This document shows positions 34,817 through 46,115 of a stretch of 64,000 nt of DNA, one piece after another; position 1 is the first letter of the stretch; every line of letters starts with the position of its first letter. The translations under genes and the position numbers were made by a program. Source of the DNA: Anaeromyxobacter diazotrophicus (GTDB lineage: Bacteria; Myxococcota; Myxococcia; Myxococcales; Anaeromyxobacteraceae); assembly GCF_013340205.1 (NCBI RefSeq), contig NZ_BJTG01000002.1, positions 525,001 through 589,000 on the forward strand, read 5' to 3'. The notes under the pieces are model-generated. The model did not search any database. It was not told where the DNA came from and saw only the letters and a list, made by a program, of their open reading frames with translations.

Positions 34817-35325
34817 ACGCCAAGGTCATGATCCTGATGGGCTCCGACTCCGACTGGGAGGTCATGTCGGAGGCGAAGCGCGCGCTCGACGACATGGGCG
34901 TCGCCTGCGAGGTGCACGTCTCCTCGGCGCACCGGACCCCGGAGCGGACCGGCCGGCTCGCGCGCGAGGCCGCCGGGCGCGGCATCCAGGTCATCATCTG
35001 CGGCGCCGGCGCCGCGGCGGCGCTGGCGGGCGTGGTGGCCGCCGAGACCGAGCTGCCGGTGCTGGGCGTCCCGCTCGCCGCCACCGAGCTGCGCGGCCTC
35101 GACGCGCTGCTCGCCACCCTGCAGATGCCGGCCGGCGTGCCGGTGGGGACGCTGGCGGTGGGCAAGGCAGGCGCGCGCAACGCCGGCCTGCTCGCCACCC
35201 GCATCCTCGGCTGCGCCGATCCGGCCATCGCCGCCAAGGTCCGCGAGCAGCGCGAGCGCATGGCGCGCGACGTGGAGGCGAAGGACGCCGCGCTGCAGGC
35301 GAAGCTCGGCGCCGCCGAGAAGTAG
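34813..35325 (+). CDS. purE: N5-carboxyaminoimidazole ribonucleotide mutase (class I PurE)
   Basis: The 170-residue protein rearranges N5-CAIR to CAIR. The signature VMILMGSDSDWEVMSEA and VHVSSAHRTPER are intact, followed by ICGAGAAAALAGVVAAET, GVPLAATELRGLDALLATLQMP (in part) and GKAGARNAGLLA. The usual partner purK is not next to it. It is the third gene of the purine cluster; lptF starts 2 bases after its stop, so the operon may continue into the LPS transport genes. Confidence 0.95.
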   Translation: MNAKVMILMGSDSDWEVMSEAKRALDDMGVACEVHVSSAHRTPERTGRLAREAAGRGIQVIICGAGAAAALAGVVAAETELPVLGVPLAATELRGLDALLATLQMPAGVPVGTLAVGKAGARNAGLLATRILGCADPAIAAKVREQRERMARDVEAKDAALQAKLGAAEK

Positions 35326-35327
35326 GC

Positions 35328-36434
35328 GTGTCGCTCCTCGACCGCTACCTGGCGCGGGAGATCCTGCTCCCGTTCCTGGCGGGCCTGGTCTTCCTCACGC
35401 AGATCCTCCTCGCCACCCAGATCCTGGCGCAGGCGGACGTCTTGCTGGGCGCGGGCGTCTCCGCCCTCGACCTCTTCCGGGTGGCGGCCGACCTCGTCCC
35501 GCACTTCCTCGGCTACGTGCTGCCGATCGCGTTCCTGCTGGGCGCGGTGGTGGGCGTGGGCCGGCTGGCCGAGGACCGAGAGCTGGTGGCGGTGAGCGCG
35601 GCCGGGCTGTCGCCGGCGCGCCTGGCGCGCGTCCCGCTCGTCCTGGGCCTGGCGGTGGCGGCCCTGGCGCTCTGGCTCGGGCTCGGGCTCGAGCCGGCCG
35701 GGCTGCGCGCGGCGCGGCTCCGCGTGAACGACCTCATCCGCAAGAACGTCACCAGCGACGTGCGGGCCGGGGTCTTCTACGAGGACCTGCCCGGCGTCAC
35801 GCTCTACGCCGAGTCCACCCGCGGCGGGCGCTGGCAGCACGTCCTCATCTCGGACCGGACCGACCCGGCGGCGCCGCTCCTCGCGCTGTCGGAGGGCGGG
35901 CGGCTCGAGCCGGCCGGGGAGGGCGACGACCTGCGCCTCGTCCTCGACCGCGGCGAGGTGCACCGCGAGGAGCTGCGCGCCGAGGAGTACGTGGCGGCCC
36001 GCTACCAGCGCGCCACCATCACGCTCGGCATCGGCGCGGCGCTCTCGGACCGCAACCGGCTGGTCGGCTCGCCCTTCGAGCTCGGGCCGGGGGAGATCGC
36101 GGCGCGCGCCCGCGCCGCGCGCGATCCCGGCGAGGCGCGCCGCTGGTGGGCGTTCCTGCACCGGCGCATCGCGGGGCCGCTCGCCATCGTGGTGTTCGGG
36201 CTGCTGGCGGTGCCCATCGCCGGCTCGCGCCGCGGCGGCCGCGCCTTCGGCTACGCCGCGACGCTCGTGGCGGTGGTGGCCTACTACGCGGTGCTGCGCC
36301 TGGGCGAGGGGCTCGCCCAGCGCGGGGTGCTCACCGTGTGGCTCGGCCCGAACTTGCCGAACGTGGTGCTGGCGCTGGCCGGGGCGGCGGCGCTCCTGCT
36401 CATGGAGCGCCGCGGGGCCGGGGCGGTGCGGTGA
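35328..36434 (+). CDS. lptF: LPS export permease LptF
   Basis: The 368-residue inner-membrane protein belongs to the YjgP/YjgQ family: LLDRYLAREILLPFLAGL at the start, three N-terminal spans, a periplasmic beta-jellyroll-like middle (about residues 130-265, with VFYEDLPGVTLYAES), and three C-terminal spans beginning after WWAFLHRRIAGPLAIVVFGLLAVP. With LptG and the ATPase LptB (not here) it extracts LPS from the inner membrane. GTG start, 2 bases behind purE. Its place next to the O-antigen locus fits the job. Confidence 0.9.
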   Translation: MSLLDRYLAREILLPFLAGLVFLTQILLATQILAQADVLLGAGVSALDLFRVAADLVPHFLGYVLPIAFLLGAVVGVGRLAEDRELVAVSAAGLSPARLARVPLVLGLAVAALALWLGLGLEPAGLRAARLRVNDLIRKNVTSDVRAGVFYEDLPGVTLYAESTRGGRWQHVLISDRTDPAAPLLALSEGGRLEPAGEGDDLRLVLDRGEVHREELRAEEYVAARYQRATITLGIGAALSDRNRLVGSPFELGPGEIAARARAARDPGEARRWWAFLHRRIAGPLAIVVFGLLAVPIAGSRRGGRAFGYAATLVAVVAYYAVLRLGEGLAQRGVLTVWLGPNLPNVVLALAGAAALLLMERRGAGAVR

Positions 36435-37510
36435 CGCTCTTCCTGCACCTGGCGCGCCGCGCGCTCGTCGCCTTCGCCGGCTCGCTGGCGGCGGTGGTGG
36501 CGCTGTTCCTGGTGGTGGACTTCGCCGAGAACGCGAGCGCGTTCAGCGGGCCGGGGTGGGTGCGGGCCGCGCTCGAGCTGTACGCGAACCGCGCCGCGGC
36601 GGTCGCCTACCAGACCGCGCCGGCCGCCATGCTGCTCGCCGCCGCGGTGACCGCGAGCGGGCTGCGCCGCACGCGCGAGTACACCGCCTTGCGCGCGCTC
36701 GGCCTCGGCCCCTGGCGCGTGGCGCTGCCGGTGCTGGCGGTGGCGGCGCTGGTGGCGGCGGGCCTGGGGTGGATGGCGGACGCGGTGGTGGTGGACGCCA
36801 CCGCCCGCGCCGACGAGATCATGGCCACCCGCTTCCACCGCGCCGGCGGCTTCCAGCGCAGCCGGGAGCCGAAGCGCTGGTTCCGGGGCCGCGACGGGCG
36901 GCGCATCTACCACCTGCGCGGCGTGGGCGGGGAGGGCGGCTTCGAGCGGGTCACCATCCTGGAGGTGACGCCCGCCTTCCGGCTCGCGCGCCGCATCGAC
37001 GCCGCCCGCATGGCGCCCGGGCCGGTCGCCGGGGAGTGGATCCTCTCCGAGGTGGCCGAGCGCTCCTTCGCGGCCGACGGCGCGGTGCAGACCGCCGCCT
37101 TCGCGAGCCGCACCTACCGCTTCGACGAGCCCCCCGGCGCCTTCGCGGTGCGCCCCGGCCGCCCGGCCGAGATGCGGCGCGCGGTGCTGCGGGAGCAGGC
37201 CGCGCTGCGGCGCACGCTCGGGCTGCCGGCCCACGACTTCGAGCTGGAGTGGCAGAACCGCCTGTCGTACCCGCTGGCGGGCCTCCCGGCCGCGCTGGTG
37301 GCGCTGGGGCTGGCGCTGCGCCGCGAGCGCAAGGGCCACCTCACCGCCTCGCTGCTCGAGGCGGTGGGCGTGTCGCTCGTGTTCTGGGCGCTGCAGGGGG
37401 TGTGCTGGTCGCTCGGCGCCTCGGGGCGGCTGCCGCCCGCCGCGGCGGCCTGGGCGCCCGATGCGCTCCTGCTGGCGGCCGGCGCGCTGGCGATGCGGCG
37501 CTACGCCTGA
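36431..37510 (+). CDS. lptG: LPS export permease LptG
   Basis: The 359-residue partner of LptF has the same YjgP/YjgQ layout: N-terminal spans (FAGSLAAVVALFLVVDFAE), the coupling-helix region ASGLRRTREYTALRALGLGPWR that contacts LptB, a periplasmic domain (about residues 135-265), then the spans from LEWQNRLSYPLAGLPAALVALGLAL on. Its GTG start overlaps the lptF stop by four bases (GTGA). It is convergent with the GT87 gene and their ends overlap by 10 bases. Confidence 0.88.
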   Translation: MTLFLHLARRALVAFAGSLAAVVALFLVVDFAENASAFSGPGWVRAALELYANRAAAVAYQTAPAAMLLAAAVTASGLRRTREYTALRALGLGPWRVALPVLAVAALVAAGLGWMADAVVVDATARADEIMATRFHRAGGFQRSREPKRWFRGRDGRRIYHLRGVGGEGGFERVTILEVTPAFRLARRIDAARMAPGPVAGEWILSEVAERSFAADGAVQTAAFASRTYRFDEPPGAFAVRPGRPAEMRRAVLREQAALRRTLGLPAHDFELEWQNRLSYPLAGLPAALVALGLALRRERKGHLTASLLEAVGVSLVFWALQGVCWSLGASGRLPPAAAAWAPDALLLAAGALAMRRYA

Positions 37511-38715
37511 CGCCCGTCCCCGACGGCGCCGGTACGCTGTAGGGCGGGGGCTCGTCCCCCGCCGCTCGCCGGCGCGAGGCGGGCCGAGGCGAGCGTCCAC
37601 GCGAGGAGCGCGCCGAAGGCGAGCGCGAAGGGCCGCGCCAGCAGCACCGGGTCGAGCCGCGCGCGCCCGACCACCCCGTCCACCACCGCGAGCTCGACCG
37701 CGGCCGCGACGGCGACGAGCGCGAAGGTCACCCGCCGCCGCCGCGACCGGTCGGTGAGCGCCAGGGCCACCATGGGGAGCGCGAGCGCGAAGTTGGCGCG
37801 CCAGGCGAGCGCGGAGGTGAAGGCGACGGCGAAGCAGGTGGCGGCGAGGAGGCGCGGCCTGGAGCGGCGCGCCGTCCACAGCGCCGCCGCGGTGAGCGCG
37901 AGCGCGCCCGCCTGGGCGAGCGCCAGGTGCGGCGCCTCCGGCGGGCGGCCGAACGCCAGCAGGAGCAGCGTCGGCAGGCCCTGGGAGTTCGCGCCCAGCA
38001 CCCAGGGCAGGGTGGTGCGGGTGACGGTCTCGCTCCACGAGGCGGCGAGCGCGGCCGTCCCCGGCCCGCCGTAGCGCGCGAGGACCGGGAGCCACAGCGC
38101 GAGGCCGAAGGCGGCGCCGGCCGCGACGGCGCGCGGGCGGCGGACGAGCAGGAGGTAGAGGCCGAAGAGGACCGCCGGCGGCTTCAGCGCCACCGCGAGC
38201 GCCCAGGCGGCGCCCGCGCCGAGGTGCGCGCCCCGGCCGGCCCAGGCGGCCGAGAGGAGCAGCAGGAGGAGCATGGGCAGGTCCACCTGCCCATAGAAGA
38301 GCTCGAGGAAGAGCGACTGCCCCACCGCCACGAGCGCGAGGGCGAGCGCCGGGCCGGAGAGCGCCGCGCGCGCCTCGCCGGGCGCCGGGGCGAGGAGGGC
38401 GCGCAGGAGCGGCGCCAGCGCCGCCAGGGAGGCGACGAGCAGGAGGTTCCACGCCGCGGCCGCCGCGCGGGCGGGGAGGAGCGTGAGCGGCGCGAAGAGC
38501 ACCGCCGAGGGTGGCGCATACTTGAACACCCAGGCGCCGTCGGACGCCTGGTAGAGCGCCTCGCCGCGGAGGAACCTGGCCGCGGCGCGCACGTAGATGG
38601 CGAGGTCGGCGCCGCGCCCGTGCGCGGCGAGGGCGAGCCCCCAGGCCGCCAGGACCGCCAGGGCGGCCGGCCAGGCGAGCGCGCCGAGGGCCTCGCGGCG
38701 GGGGACGCTGAGCAT
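37501..38715 (-). CDS. GT87-family (DUF2029) polyprenyl-phosphate-sugar glycosyltransferase
   Basis: The 404-residue membrane protein has about ten hydrophobic spans. The first periplasmic loop carries GRGADLAIYVRAAARFLRGEALY with Asp as catalytic candidate, and FKYAPPSAVLFAPLTLLP and LKPPAVLFGLYLLLVRRPR follow the GT87 family (mycobacterial PimE and relatives). It should transfer mannose or another sugar from a polyprenyl phosphate donor on the outer face of the inner membrane. The ATG at 38715 starts just before the first span; an extension to 38769 is possible. A REP-like hairpin lies inside its 3' end. Confidence 0.75.
   Translation of the reverse strand: MLSVPRREALGALAWPAALAVLAAWGLALAAHGRGADLAIYVRAAARFLRGEALYQASDGAWVFKYAPPSAVLFAPLTLLPARAAAAAWNLLLVASLAALAPLLRALLAPAPGEARAALSGPALALALVAVGQSLFLELFYGQVDLPMLLLLLLSAAWAGRGAHLGAGAAWALAVALKPPAVLFGLYLLLVRRPRAVAAGAAFGLALWLPVLARYGGPGTAALAASWSETVTRTTLPWVLGANSQGLPTLLLLAFGRPPEAPHLALAQAGALALTAAALWTARRSRPRLLAATCFAVAFTSALAWRANFALALPMVALALTDRSRRRRVTFALVAVAAAVELAVVDGVVGRARLDPVLLARPFALAFGALLAWTLASARLAPASGGGRAPALQRTGAVGDGRQA
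37541..37563. repeat. REP-like palindrome, copy 1
   Basis: AGGGCGGGGGCTCGTCCCCCGCC forms an eight-base stem (GGCGGGGG with CCCCCGCC) around CTCGT and is preceded by GT. Nearly the same sequence, GTAGGGCGGGGGCTCG-CCCCGCC in reverse orientation, occurs at 57097-57120. Both copies lie at or near the junction of two convergent genes, as many REP elements do. Here it falls within the last codons of the GT87 gene. Confidence 0.6.
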
Positions 38716-38793
38716 CGATGGAGGGTCGCACGAGGCCCCGCGTCGCGCCAGGTCCGGCCCCCCGCGCACCCGCTGCTGCTAGACTGCGCCCCC

Positions 38794-40260
38794 TTGAACC
38801 CGCCTCCCACACCGCGCTCCTGGCGCTCGCCCGAGGTGCTCGCCTTCGCGGCCGTGGCCCTCTCGCTCGGCCTCCACCTCCTGCTCGCGAAGGCGGTCGC
38901 GCTCTCCCCGCAGGAGGCCTACTACTGGCAGTACGCCCGTCACCTCGATCTCTCCTACTTCGACCACCCGCCGCTCGCGGCCTGGACCATCCGCGCCACC
39001 ACCGCGCTCTTCGGCGACGGTGAGCGCGCCGTGCGCCTCGCCGCGGCGGTCCACGGCGCGGTGTTCGCGCTCTTCTTCTTCCTCGCCGGCCGCCGCCTCT
39101 TCGGCGGCCGCGCCGCGCTGCTCGCGGTCCTCGCCGCGCTCCTCACCCCGCTCTTCGCGATGGGGCAGTCGATCATCACTCCGGACGCCCCGCTCCTCTC
39201 CGGCTGGGTGGCGGCCCTCTACTTCACGGTCCGCGCCCTCGACGAGGAGCGCGGCCCCTGGCTCCTCGCCGCGGGGGTGGCGGTGGGCTGGGCGGCGCTC
39301 GGCAAGTACACGGGCTGGCTCCTCGCGCCGCAGATCCTGCTCGTGCTCCTCGCCGACCCGCGCGGCCGGAGGCTCCTGCGCGGCCCCTGGCCGTACCTGG
39401 CGGTGCTCGTCGCCGCCGCGCTGTTCTCGCCGGTGGTGGTGTGGAACGCGCGCCACGGGTGGGCGAGCTTCCGGTTCCAGTTCGGAGATCGCGGCGCCGC
39501 CATGACGCCCTTCTCCGCGGACCGGCTCGGGCGCTTCCTCGGGCTGCAGGCGCTCGCCGTGAGCCCCGTGCTCTTCCTCGCCCTGCTGGCCGCGCTCGTC
39601 GCCGCGGCGCGCCGCTGGCGCGAGCCGGGCCTCCGGGTGTGCGCCCTGTTCGCGCTCCCGGCGCTGGCGCTCTTCACGGCCGTCTCCCCGTTCATGTGGG
39701 TGAAGGGCAACTGGCCCGCGCCGGCCTGGCCCGCCGCGCTGCTCGCCGGGAGCGCGCTCGCCCTGGAGCGCTGGCGCGCGCGCGCGGTGCGGGCGGTCGC
39801 GGCGGCGGCCCTGGGGGTGGCGGCGGCGGGCACGGCCTACCTGCACCTCGCCATGTTCGTGCCGGCGCTCCCGTTCCCGGCCAAGGACGACGTCGTCACC
39901 GGCTGGAAGGAGCTCGCCGCGCGCGTCGAGGAGGAGCGGGCGCGCCTGCCCGGTCCGAGCTTCGTGCTCGGCTGCGGCTACAAGCCCGCCAGCGAGCTCG
40001 CCTACTACCTGCCCGGCCGGCCCGAGACCTACGCGCAGAACGCGATGCGCGAGGTGGGGCTGCAGTACGACTATTGGAAGAGCGGCGGCGAGCTGCTGGG
40101 CCGCGAGGGGCTCCTCGTGCTCGACCGGCGCGAGTGGCGGAACTGCCTGCGCCGCGACGAGCTGTGCCAGCCGCTCGAGCAGCTCGTGCCGCTGGAGGTG
40201 CGCCGCGGCGGCGTGCTCGTGACCACCTTCGACTTCTGGCGCTGCCGTTACCGGGGGTAG
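38794..40260 (+). CDS. GT39/ArnT-like glycosyltransferase
   Basis: A membrane protein of about 488 residues in the dolichyl-phosphate-mannose / ArnT family. The first periplasmic loop has SPQEAYYWQYARHLDLSYFDHPPLAAW, with the Glu and Asp-His of the family (the DHPP motif after YFD) as active-site residues. About ten spans follow, then a soluble periplasmic tail (from about residue 365) with VLGCGYKPASELAYYLPGRPE. It adds a sugar from a polyprenyl phosphate to lipid A or a glycolipid. The TTG start is uncertain; GTG at 38836 is the alternative. A TAGACT box stands 8 bases before the TTG and no ribosome-binding site is visible. Confidence 0.82.
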   Translation: MNPPPTPRSWRSPEVLAFAAVALSLGLHLLLAKAVALSPQEAYYWQYARHLDLSYFDHPPLAAWTIRATTALFGDGERAVRLAAAVHGAVFALFFFLAGRRLFGGRAALLAVLAALLTPLFAMGQSIITPDAPLLSGWVAALYFTVRALDEERGPWLLAAGVAVGWAALGKYTGWLLAPQILLVLLADPRGRRLLRGPWPYLAVLVAAALFSPVVVWNARHGWASFRFQFGDRGAAMTPFSADRLGRFLGLQALAVSPVLFLALLAALVAAARRWREPGLRVCALFALPALALFTAVSPFMWVKGNWPAPAWPAALLAGSALALERWRARAVRAVAAAALGVAAAGTAYLHLAMFVPALPFPAKDDVVTGWKELAARVEEERARLPGPSFVLGCGYKPASELAYYLPGRPETYAQNAMREVGLQYDYWKSGGELLGREGLLVLDRREWRNCLRRDELCQPLEQLVPLEVRRGGVLVTTFDFWRCRYRG

Positions 40261-40262
40261 GG

Positions 40263-41648
40263 ATGACGAGCCGCTCCGCCGATCCCACCGTCCCCGCCCC
40301 GGCCACCGCCCGCGAGCCGGCGGGCCAGCTCGGCCCGGCGCGCCTCGCGCCGGCGCGCCGCTTCCTGGCCGGCGCCGCCTGGGCCGGCCTGGCCGCGCAC
40401 GCCGTCTTCCTGCCCATCTCGGTGGCGGGGATGCAGATCGGCCTCGCCGTCGCGGTGGGGGCCGTCGTCGGCCTCGCCCTCTGCGGCCGGCGCGTCTGGC
40501 GGCCGGGCCTCGTCGCCGCCCCGGTGCTCATCCTGTGCGGCGGCGCGATCGCCGCCATCGTCGTCCCGTGGCTGGCCGGCTTCCCGCCCTTGCACGCGCT
40601 GGACCTCGTCTTCTGGCGGGCCTTCGCGGCGCCGCTGGCGGTGGTGCTGGCGCTCGAGGCGGGCCCGGACGGCGAGGACCCGGCCGCCCCGCGCCGCCGC
40701 GCGCTGACCTTCCTGGCGCTGTGGGCCGCGGCGGCGCTCCTGCCGGCGGCCGTGGCCTGGGTGCAGGTGCGCACCGGCTTCGACCCGAACCACGCGCTCG
40801 GGCTGCGCCGCGTGGCGCGCCGCGTGCCCGCGCCGGACGCGCCCGGGCGGTTCGCGGCCATCGGGTTCTTCATGTGGTACACGCGCCTCTCCTACGCGAT
40901 GCTGGTCGTGGCCGCGTTCTCGGGGGCCTTCGCGCTGCTCGCGCCGGTGGGGCGGAGGCTCCGGCTGCTCTTCGCGGTGGCCGCGCTCGCCGCCTGCTCG
41001 GCGGTGGTGCTGGGCGGGTCGCGCGCCGCCTGGGGCGCCCTGTCGGTGGTCGCGGTGGCGGTGGCGCTCCTCGCCGGGAGGCGGGTGGCGCGGGTGGCGG
41101 TACCGCTGGCGGTGGTCGTCTCGCTCGTGGCCGGGGCGGCCTCGCCCGGCCTGCGCGCGCGGCTCGTGCGGCTCGCGACCTCGGAGGACGCGAACGGCGA
41201 CCGCGCCATGACCTGGCGCGTCTGCCGCGAGCTGGTGCGCGAGCACCCGTGGACCGGCACCGGCTTCAACGCCCTGGGCGTCCGCATCGACCCCTACTTC
41301 GAGCGCTTCGCCCCGGTGGGCCAGACGCGCGACCGGTGCCACGACGTGCTCTTCTCGGCCTGGGCCGAGGGAGGCCCGCTGTTCGCGCTGGCGGTGGCCG
41401 CGTGGTGGTTCCTGCTCTTCCGCGCCTTCCTGCGGCTTCGGCGCGAGGCCGACCCGCTCGGCCGCGCCGCGGCCGCGGCGGTGCTGGCGGGCCTCACCGG
41501 CCTGTTCGTGCTGTCGCTCGTCCACGACCTCATCTGGGCGAGCGAGGCGGCGTTCGCGATCGGAGGCCTGGTGGGCGCCGGCTACGTGCTGGCACGGCCC
41601 CGGGCCGGGGCGGCTACCCCGCGCAGCAGCGCGGCCGCGCCGCCGTGA
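40263..41648 (+). CDS. O-antigen ligase family protein (WaaL/RfaL type)
   Basis: The 461-residue membrane protein has about twelve spans. The large periplasmic loop before the last third contains LGGSRAAWGAL and MTWRVCRELVREHPWTGTGFNALG, with the Wzy_C pattern (R near the loop start and H-x-PWTGTGFN). It should join polysaccharide from undecaprenyl pyrophosphate to lipid A-core, or polymerise it. A Pro/Ala-rich N-terminal tail of 30 residues precedes the first span. It begins 2 bases after the GT39 gene and its end overlaps the convergent GT4 gene by 35 bases. Confidence 0.82.
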   Translation: MTSRSADPTVPAPATAREPAGQLGPARLAPARRFLAGAAWAGLAAHAVFLPISVAGMQIGLAVAVGAVVGLALCGRRVWRPGLVAAPVLILCGGAIAAIVVPWLAGFPPLHALDLVFWRAFAAPLAVVLALEAGPDGEDPAAPRRRALTFLALWAAAALLPAAVAWVQVRTGFDPNHALGLRRVARRVPAPDAPGRFAAIGFFMWYTRLSYAMLVVAAFSGAFALLAPVGRRLRLLFAVAALAACSAVVLGGSRAAWGALSVVAVAVALLAGRRVARVAVPLAVVVSLVAGAASPGLRARLVRLATSEDANGDRAMTWRVCRELVREHPWTGTGFNALGVRIDPYFERFAPVGQTRDRCHDVLFSAWAEGGPLFALAVAAWWFLLFRAFLRLRREADPLGRAAAAAVLAGLTGLFVLSLVHDLIWASEAAFAIGGLVGAGYVLARPRAGAATPRSSAAAPP

Positions 41649-42699
41649 GCGTGCGGTAGACCGCCAGCGTCGCCTCGGCGCAGGCGTCCCAGGAGCAGCC
41701 CCGCGCCCGCTCCCGCCCGCGCAGGACCCGGGCCGCGGTCTCGTCGCGCCGGTCGAGGACCTGGGCGATCGCGTCCGCGAAGGCGCGCGGCGCGTCGGGG
41801 GGCGCGTAGAGGGCGGCGTCGCCCCCCAGCTCGTGCAGCGCCGGGATGTCGCTCACCACCGCCGGCGCGCCCGCCGCCATCGCCTCGGCCAGCGGCAGCC
41901 CGAAGCCCTCGTACAGCGAGGGCAGGACGAAGCAGGTAGCGCCCGCGTAGAGCTCCGCCAGCTCGCGATCCGGCACCGGCCCGGTGAGGCGGACGTGTGC
42001 GGCGAGCTCGCGGCAGGGCAGGGCGTCGGCCCACCCCTGACGCCCGACGATGACGAGCTGCAGGTCGCGCCCCTCGGCGCGCAGGAGGCGCAGGGCGTCG
42101 AGCAGCACCGGCACGTTCTTGCGCGGCTCGAGCGTCCCCACCGCGAGGAGGTACGGCGACCGCGGCCCCTCCGGCGCGCGCGCGTCGAAGAAGCGCGGGT
42201 CGACGCCGTTGTGGGTGACGTGCACCCGCTCGCGCGGCACGCCCAGGGTGCGGACGAGGTCGTCGCGCGAGGCCTCGCTCACGGTGAGGATCCCCGCCGC
42301 GCGCCCGAGCGCCTGCCGGAAGAGCGGGCCGTAGTAGTAGCGCATGCCCGCCGAGCAGGTGTCCGGGTGCAGCCAGGGCGTGGCGTCATGGACGGTGAGG
42401 AGCGCCTGCCCGCGCCAGAGGGGCGGGGTGGGGAAGGCGAGGGTGTGGAGGAGGTCCACCCGCGCCCGCGCCGCGGCGAGCGGCAGCCATGCCTGCTCGG
42501 TGGGGACGCGCTGGCGGAAGGGCGAGCGGTGCTGCTCCACCGGCAGCGCCCGGAGCGCCTCGGGTGCGTCCGGCCGCGTGAACAGGACGAGCTCCCCCGG
42601 CGCCTGCCGCGCGAGCGCGGTGGTGAGGGAGAGCGCGTACCGCTCGATCCCGGTCAGCCGGTCGGGGCGAACCAGGGTGGCGTCGATGCCGATGCGCAT
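41614..42699 (-). CDS. GT4 glycosyltransferase (mannosyltransferase B-like)
   Basis: The 361-residue cytoplasmic enzyme has a retaining GT-B fold: [24 protein letters not shown] at the start, [76 protein letters not shown] and the E-x7-E donor site [16 protein letters not shown]. It is of the type that adds mannose in O-antigen chains with GDP-mannose. It is divergent from fcl with 176 bases between, and its 3' end overlaps the O-antigen ligase gene by 35 bases. Confidence 0.88.
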   Translation of the reverse strand: MRIGIDATLVRPDRLTGIERYALSLTTALARQAPGELVLFTRPDAPEALRALPVEQHRSPFRQRVPTEQAWLPLAAARARVDLLHTLAFPTPPLWRGQALLTVHDATPWLHPDTCSAGMRYYYGPLFRQALGRAAGILTVSEASRDDLVRTLGVPRERVHVTHNGVDPRFFDARAPEGPRSPYLLAVGTLEPRKNVPVLLDALRLLRAEGRDLQLVIVGRQGWADALPCRELAAHVRLTGPVPDRELAELYAGATCFVLPSLYEGFGLPLAEAMAAGAPAVVSDIPALHELGGDAALYAPPDAPRAFADAIAQVLDRRDETAARVLRGRERARGCSWDACAEATLAVYRTLTAARPRCCAG

Positions 42700-42830
42700 G
42701 GGGCGGGGGAGAGATAGCACGCGCGGGGGGCGAAGACACGCGCGCCGAGGGAGGCTCGCACACACACCGCGCGCCCCCGGCATCGCGAAGATCCACCGGT
42801 TGCCGGCGACGCAGGTGCTGCGGTAAGGAA

Positions 42831-44845
<2,015 letters not shown>

Positions 44846-44937
44846 GCGCGAGGCCGTCGTCGCGCGGCGGCGGCAGGGACGGGGAGACGACCGGTCAGAC
44901 TCGGCACGTTCGCCGCGGACCGTGCTAAATGTGAAAC

Positions 44938-45660
44938 GTGCGCACCCTGGTCATCATGCCTGCCTACAACGAGGCAAGGAACCTGCCCCGAGCCATCGCC
45001 AGCGTCAGGGCGGCGGCCCCCGCGTGCGATCTCTGCGTGGTGGATGACGGGTCAACCGACTCGACGGCGGAGGTCGCGCGCGCGCTCGGGGTGCGTGTCC
45101 TCCGGAGCCCGCTGAACCTGGGGATCGGCGGGGCCGTTCAAACGGGCTACCTGTGGGCGCGCGATCACGGTTACGACGCCGCGGTCCAGGTCGACGGCGA
45201 CGGCCAGCACGATCCGCGCTTCATCGCGGAGGCGCTGGCGCCGCTCGCCGCCGGGGCCGCGGACGTGGTGATCGGCTCGCGGTTCCTCGCCGAGGGCGGG
45301 TTCCGCTCGACGCCGCTTCGGCGCGCGGGGATCCGGTACCTGGCGTGGTTCCTTCGGGCCAGGTGCGGCGCCCGCGTGACCGATCCGACGTCGGGCTTTC
45401 GCGCCGCCGGGGCGCGCGCGGTCGCGCTGTTCGCACGACAGTACCCGTCCGACTATCCGGAGCCGGAGGCCATCGCGCTGGCGGTGCGGAGCGGACTCGC
45501 GGTCCGCGAGATCCCGGTGCGCATGGAGGAGCGGCTGCACGGCCGCAGCTCCATCACGGCCTGGCGAACGGTGTACTACCTCGTCAAGGTGTCGCTCGCG
45601 CTCATGCTGCTGCCGGCGCGCGTGGCGCGTGAGCAGGTCGGCACGGAGGCGACGAGATGA
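44938..45660 (+). CDS. GT2 glycosyltransferase, polyprenyl-phosphate-mannose synthase-like
   Basis: The 240-residue enzyme has the GT-A start VIMPAYNEARNLPRAIASV, VVDDGSTDST, NLGIGGAVQTGYLWARDHGY and the DxD-type VQVDGDGQHDP, close to dolichol-phosphate mannose synthase catalytic domains; the C-terminal 30 residues are hydrophobic. It should load a sugar onto polyprenyl phosphate for membrane glycosyltransferases such as the GT39 and GT87 proteins of this locus. Its stop overlaps the start of a DUF2304 gene, a common pairing. GTG start; a CTAAAT box lies 7 bases before it and no ribosome-binding site is seen. Confidence 0.88.
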   Translation: MRTLVIMPAYNEARNLPRAIASVRAAAPACDLCVVDDGSTDSTAEVARALGVRVLRSPLNLGIGGAVQTGYLWARDHGYDAAVQVDGDGQHDPRFIAEALAPLAAGAADVVIGSRFLAEGGFRSTPLRRAGIRYLAWFLRARCGARVTDPTSGFRAAGARAVALFARQYPSDYPEPEAIALAVRSGLAVREIPVRMEERLHGRSSITAWRTVYYLVKVSLALMLLPARVAREQVGTEATR

Positions 45661-46046
45661 ACGCGCCTGGGCTGCCGCTGCATCTCCAGCTCTTCGCCGC
45701 TGCCGTCCTCCTGCTGTTCGTCGGCTGGCTCGTGTACCTGATCCGCTACCACCGGCTGAGCCTGCGGGACAGCTTGCTGTGGCTCGTGTCGACCTCGGGC
45801 GCGCTCGTCGCGACGCTGTTTCCCGGCACCCTGCGGTGGTTCGCCCGTGGGCTCAACATCGAGGTCCCGTCGAACGCGCTGTTCGCGCTGGCCTTCGTGT
45901 ACGTTCTCCTCAACCTGCTGGCGCTCACCGTCTCGATGTCGGGGCAGGCAGCCCGCACCCGTCGGCTGACGCAGGAGTGCGCGCTCCTGCGCGCGGAGCT
46001 CGACACCTTGCGCGAACGGCTCGACGGAGCGGCAGCGCGCGAATGA
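45657..46046 (+). CDS. DUF2304 small membrane protein
   Basis: The 129-residue protein has three or four hydrophobic helices (LQLFAAAVLLLFVGWLVYLI, LLWLVSTSGALVATLFP, ALFALAFVYVLLNLLALTVS) with the RYHRLSLRDSLLW loop of the DUF2304 family, then a short coiled-coil tail. DUF2304 genes regularly follow GT2 polyprenyl-phosphate glycosyltransferases and probably help them at the membrane. Its ATG overlaps the GT2 stop by four bases, so translation is coupled. Confidence 0.85.
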   Translation: MNAPGLPLHLQLFAAAVLLLFVGWLVYLIRYHRLSLRDSLLWLVSTSGALVATLFPGTLRWFARGLNIEVPSNALFALAFVYVLLNLLALTVSMSGQAARTRRLTQECALLRAELDTLRERLDGAAARE

Positions 46047-46115
46047 CGCCGTCCCACCCCGCCGCACCCGACGCCGTTCCACCTCGCTCCACGTCGCCGC
46101 TCCGCGGCTCCGCCC

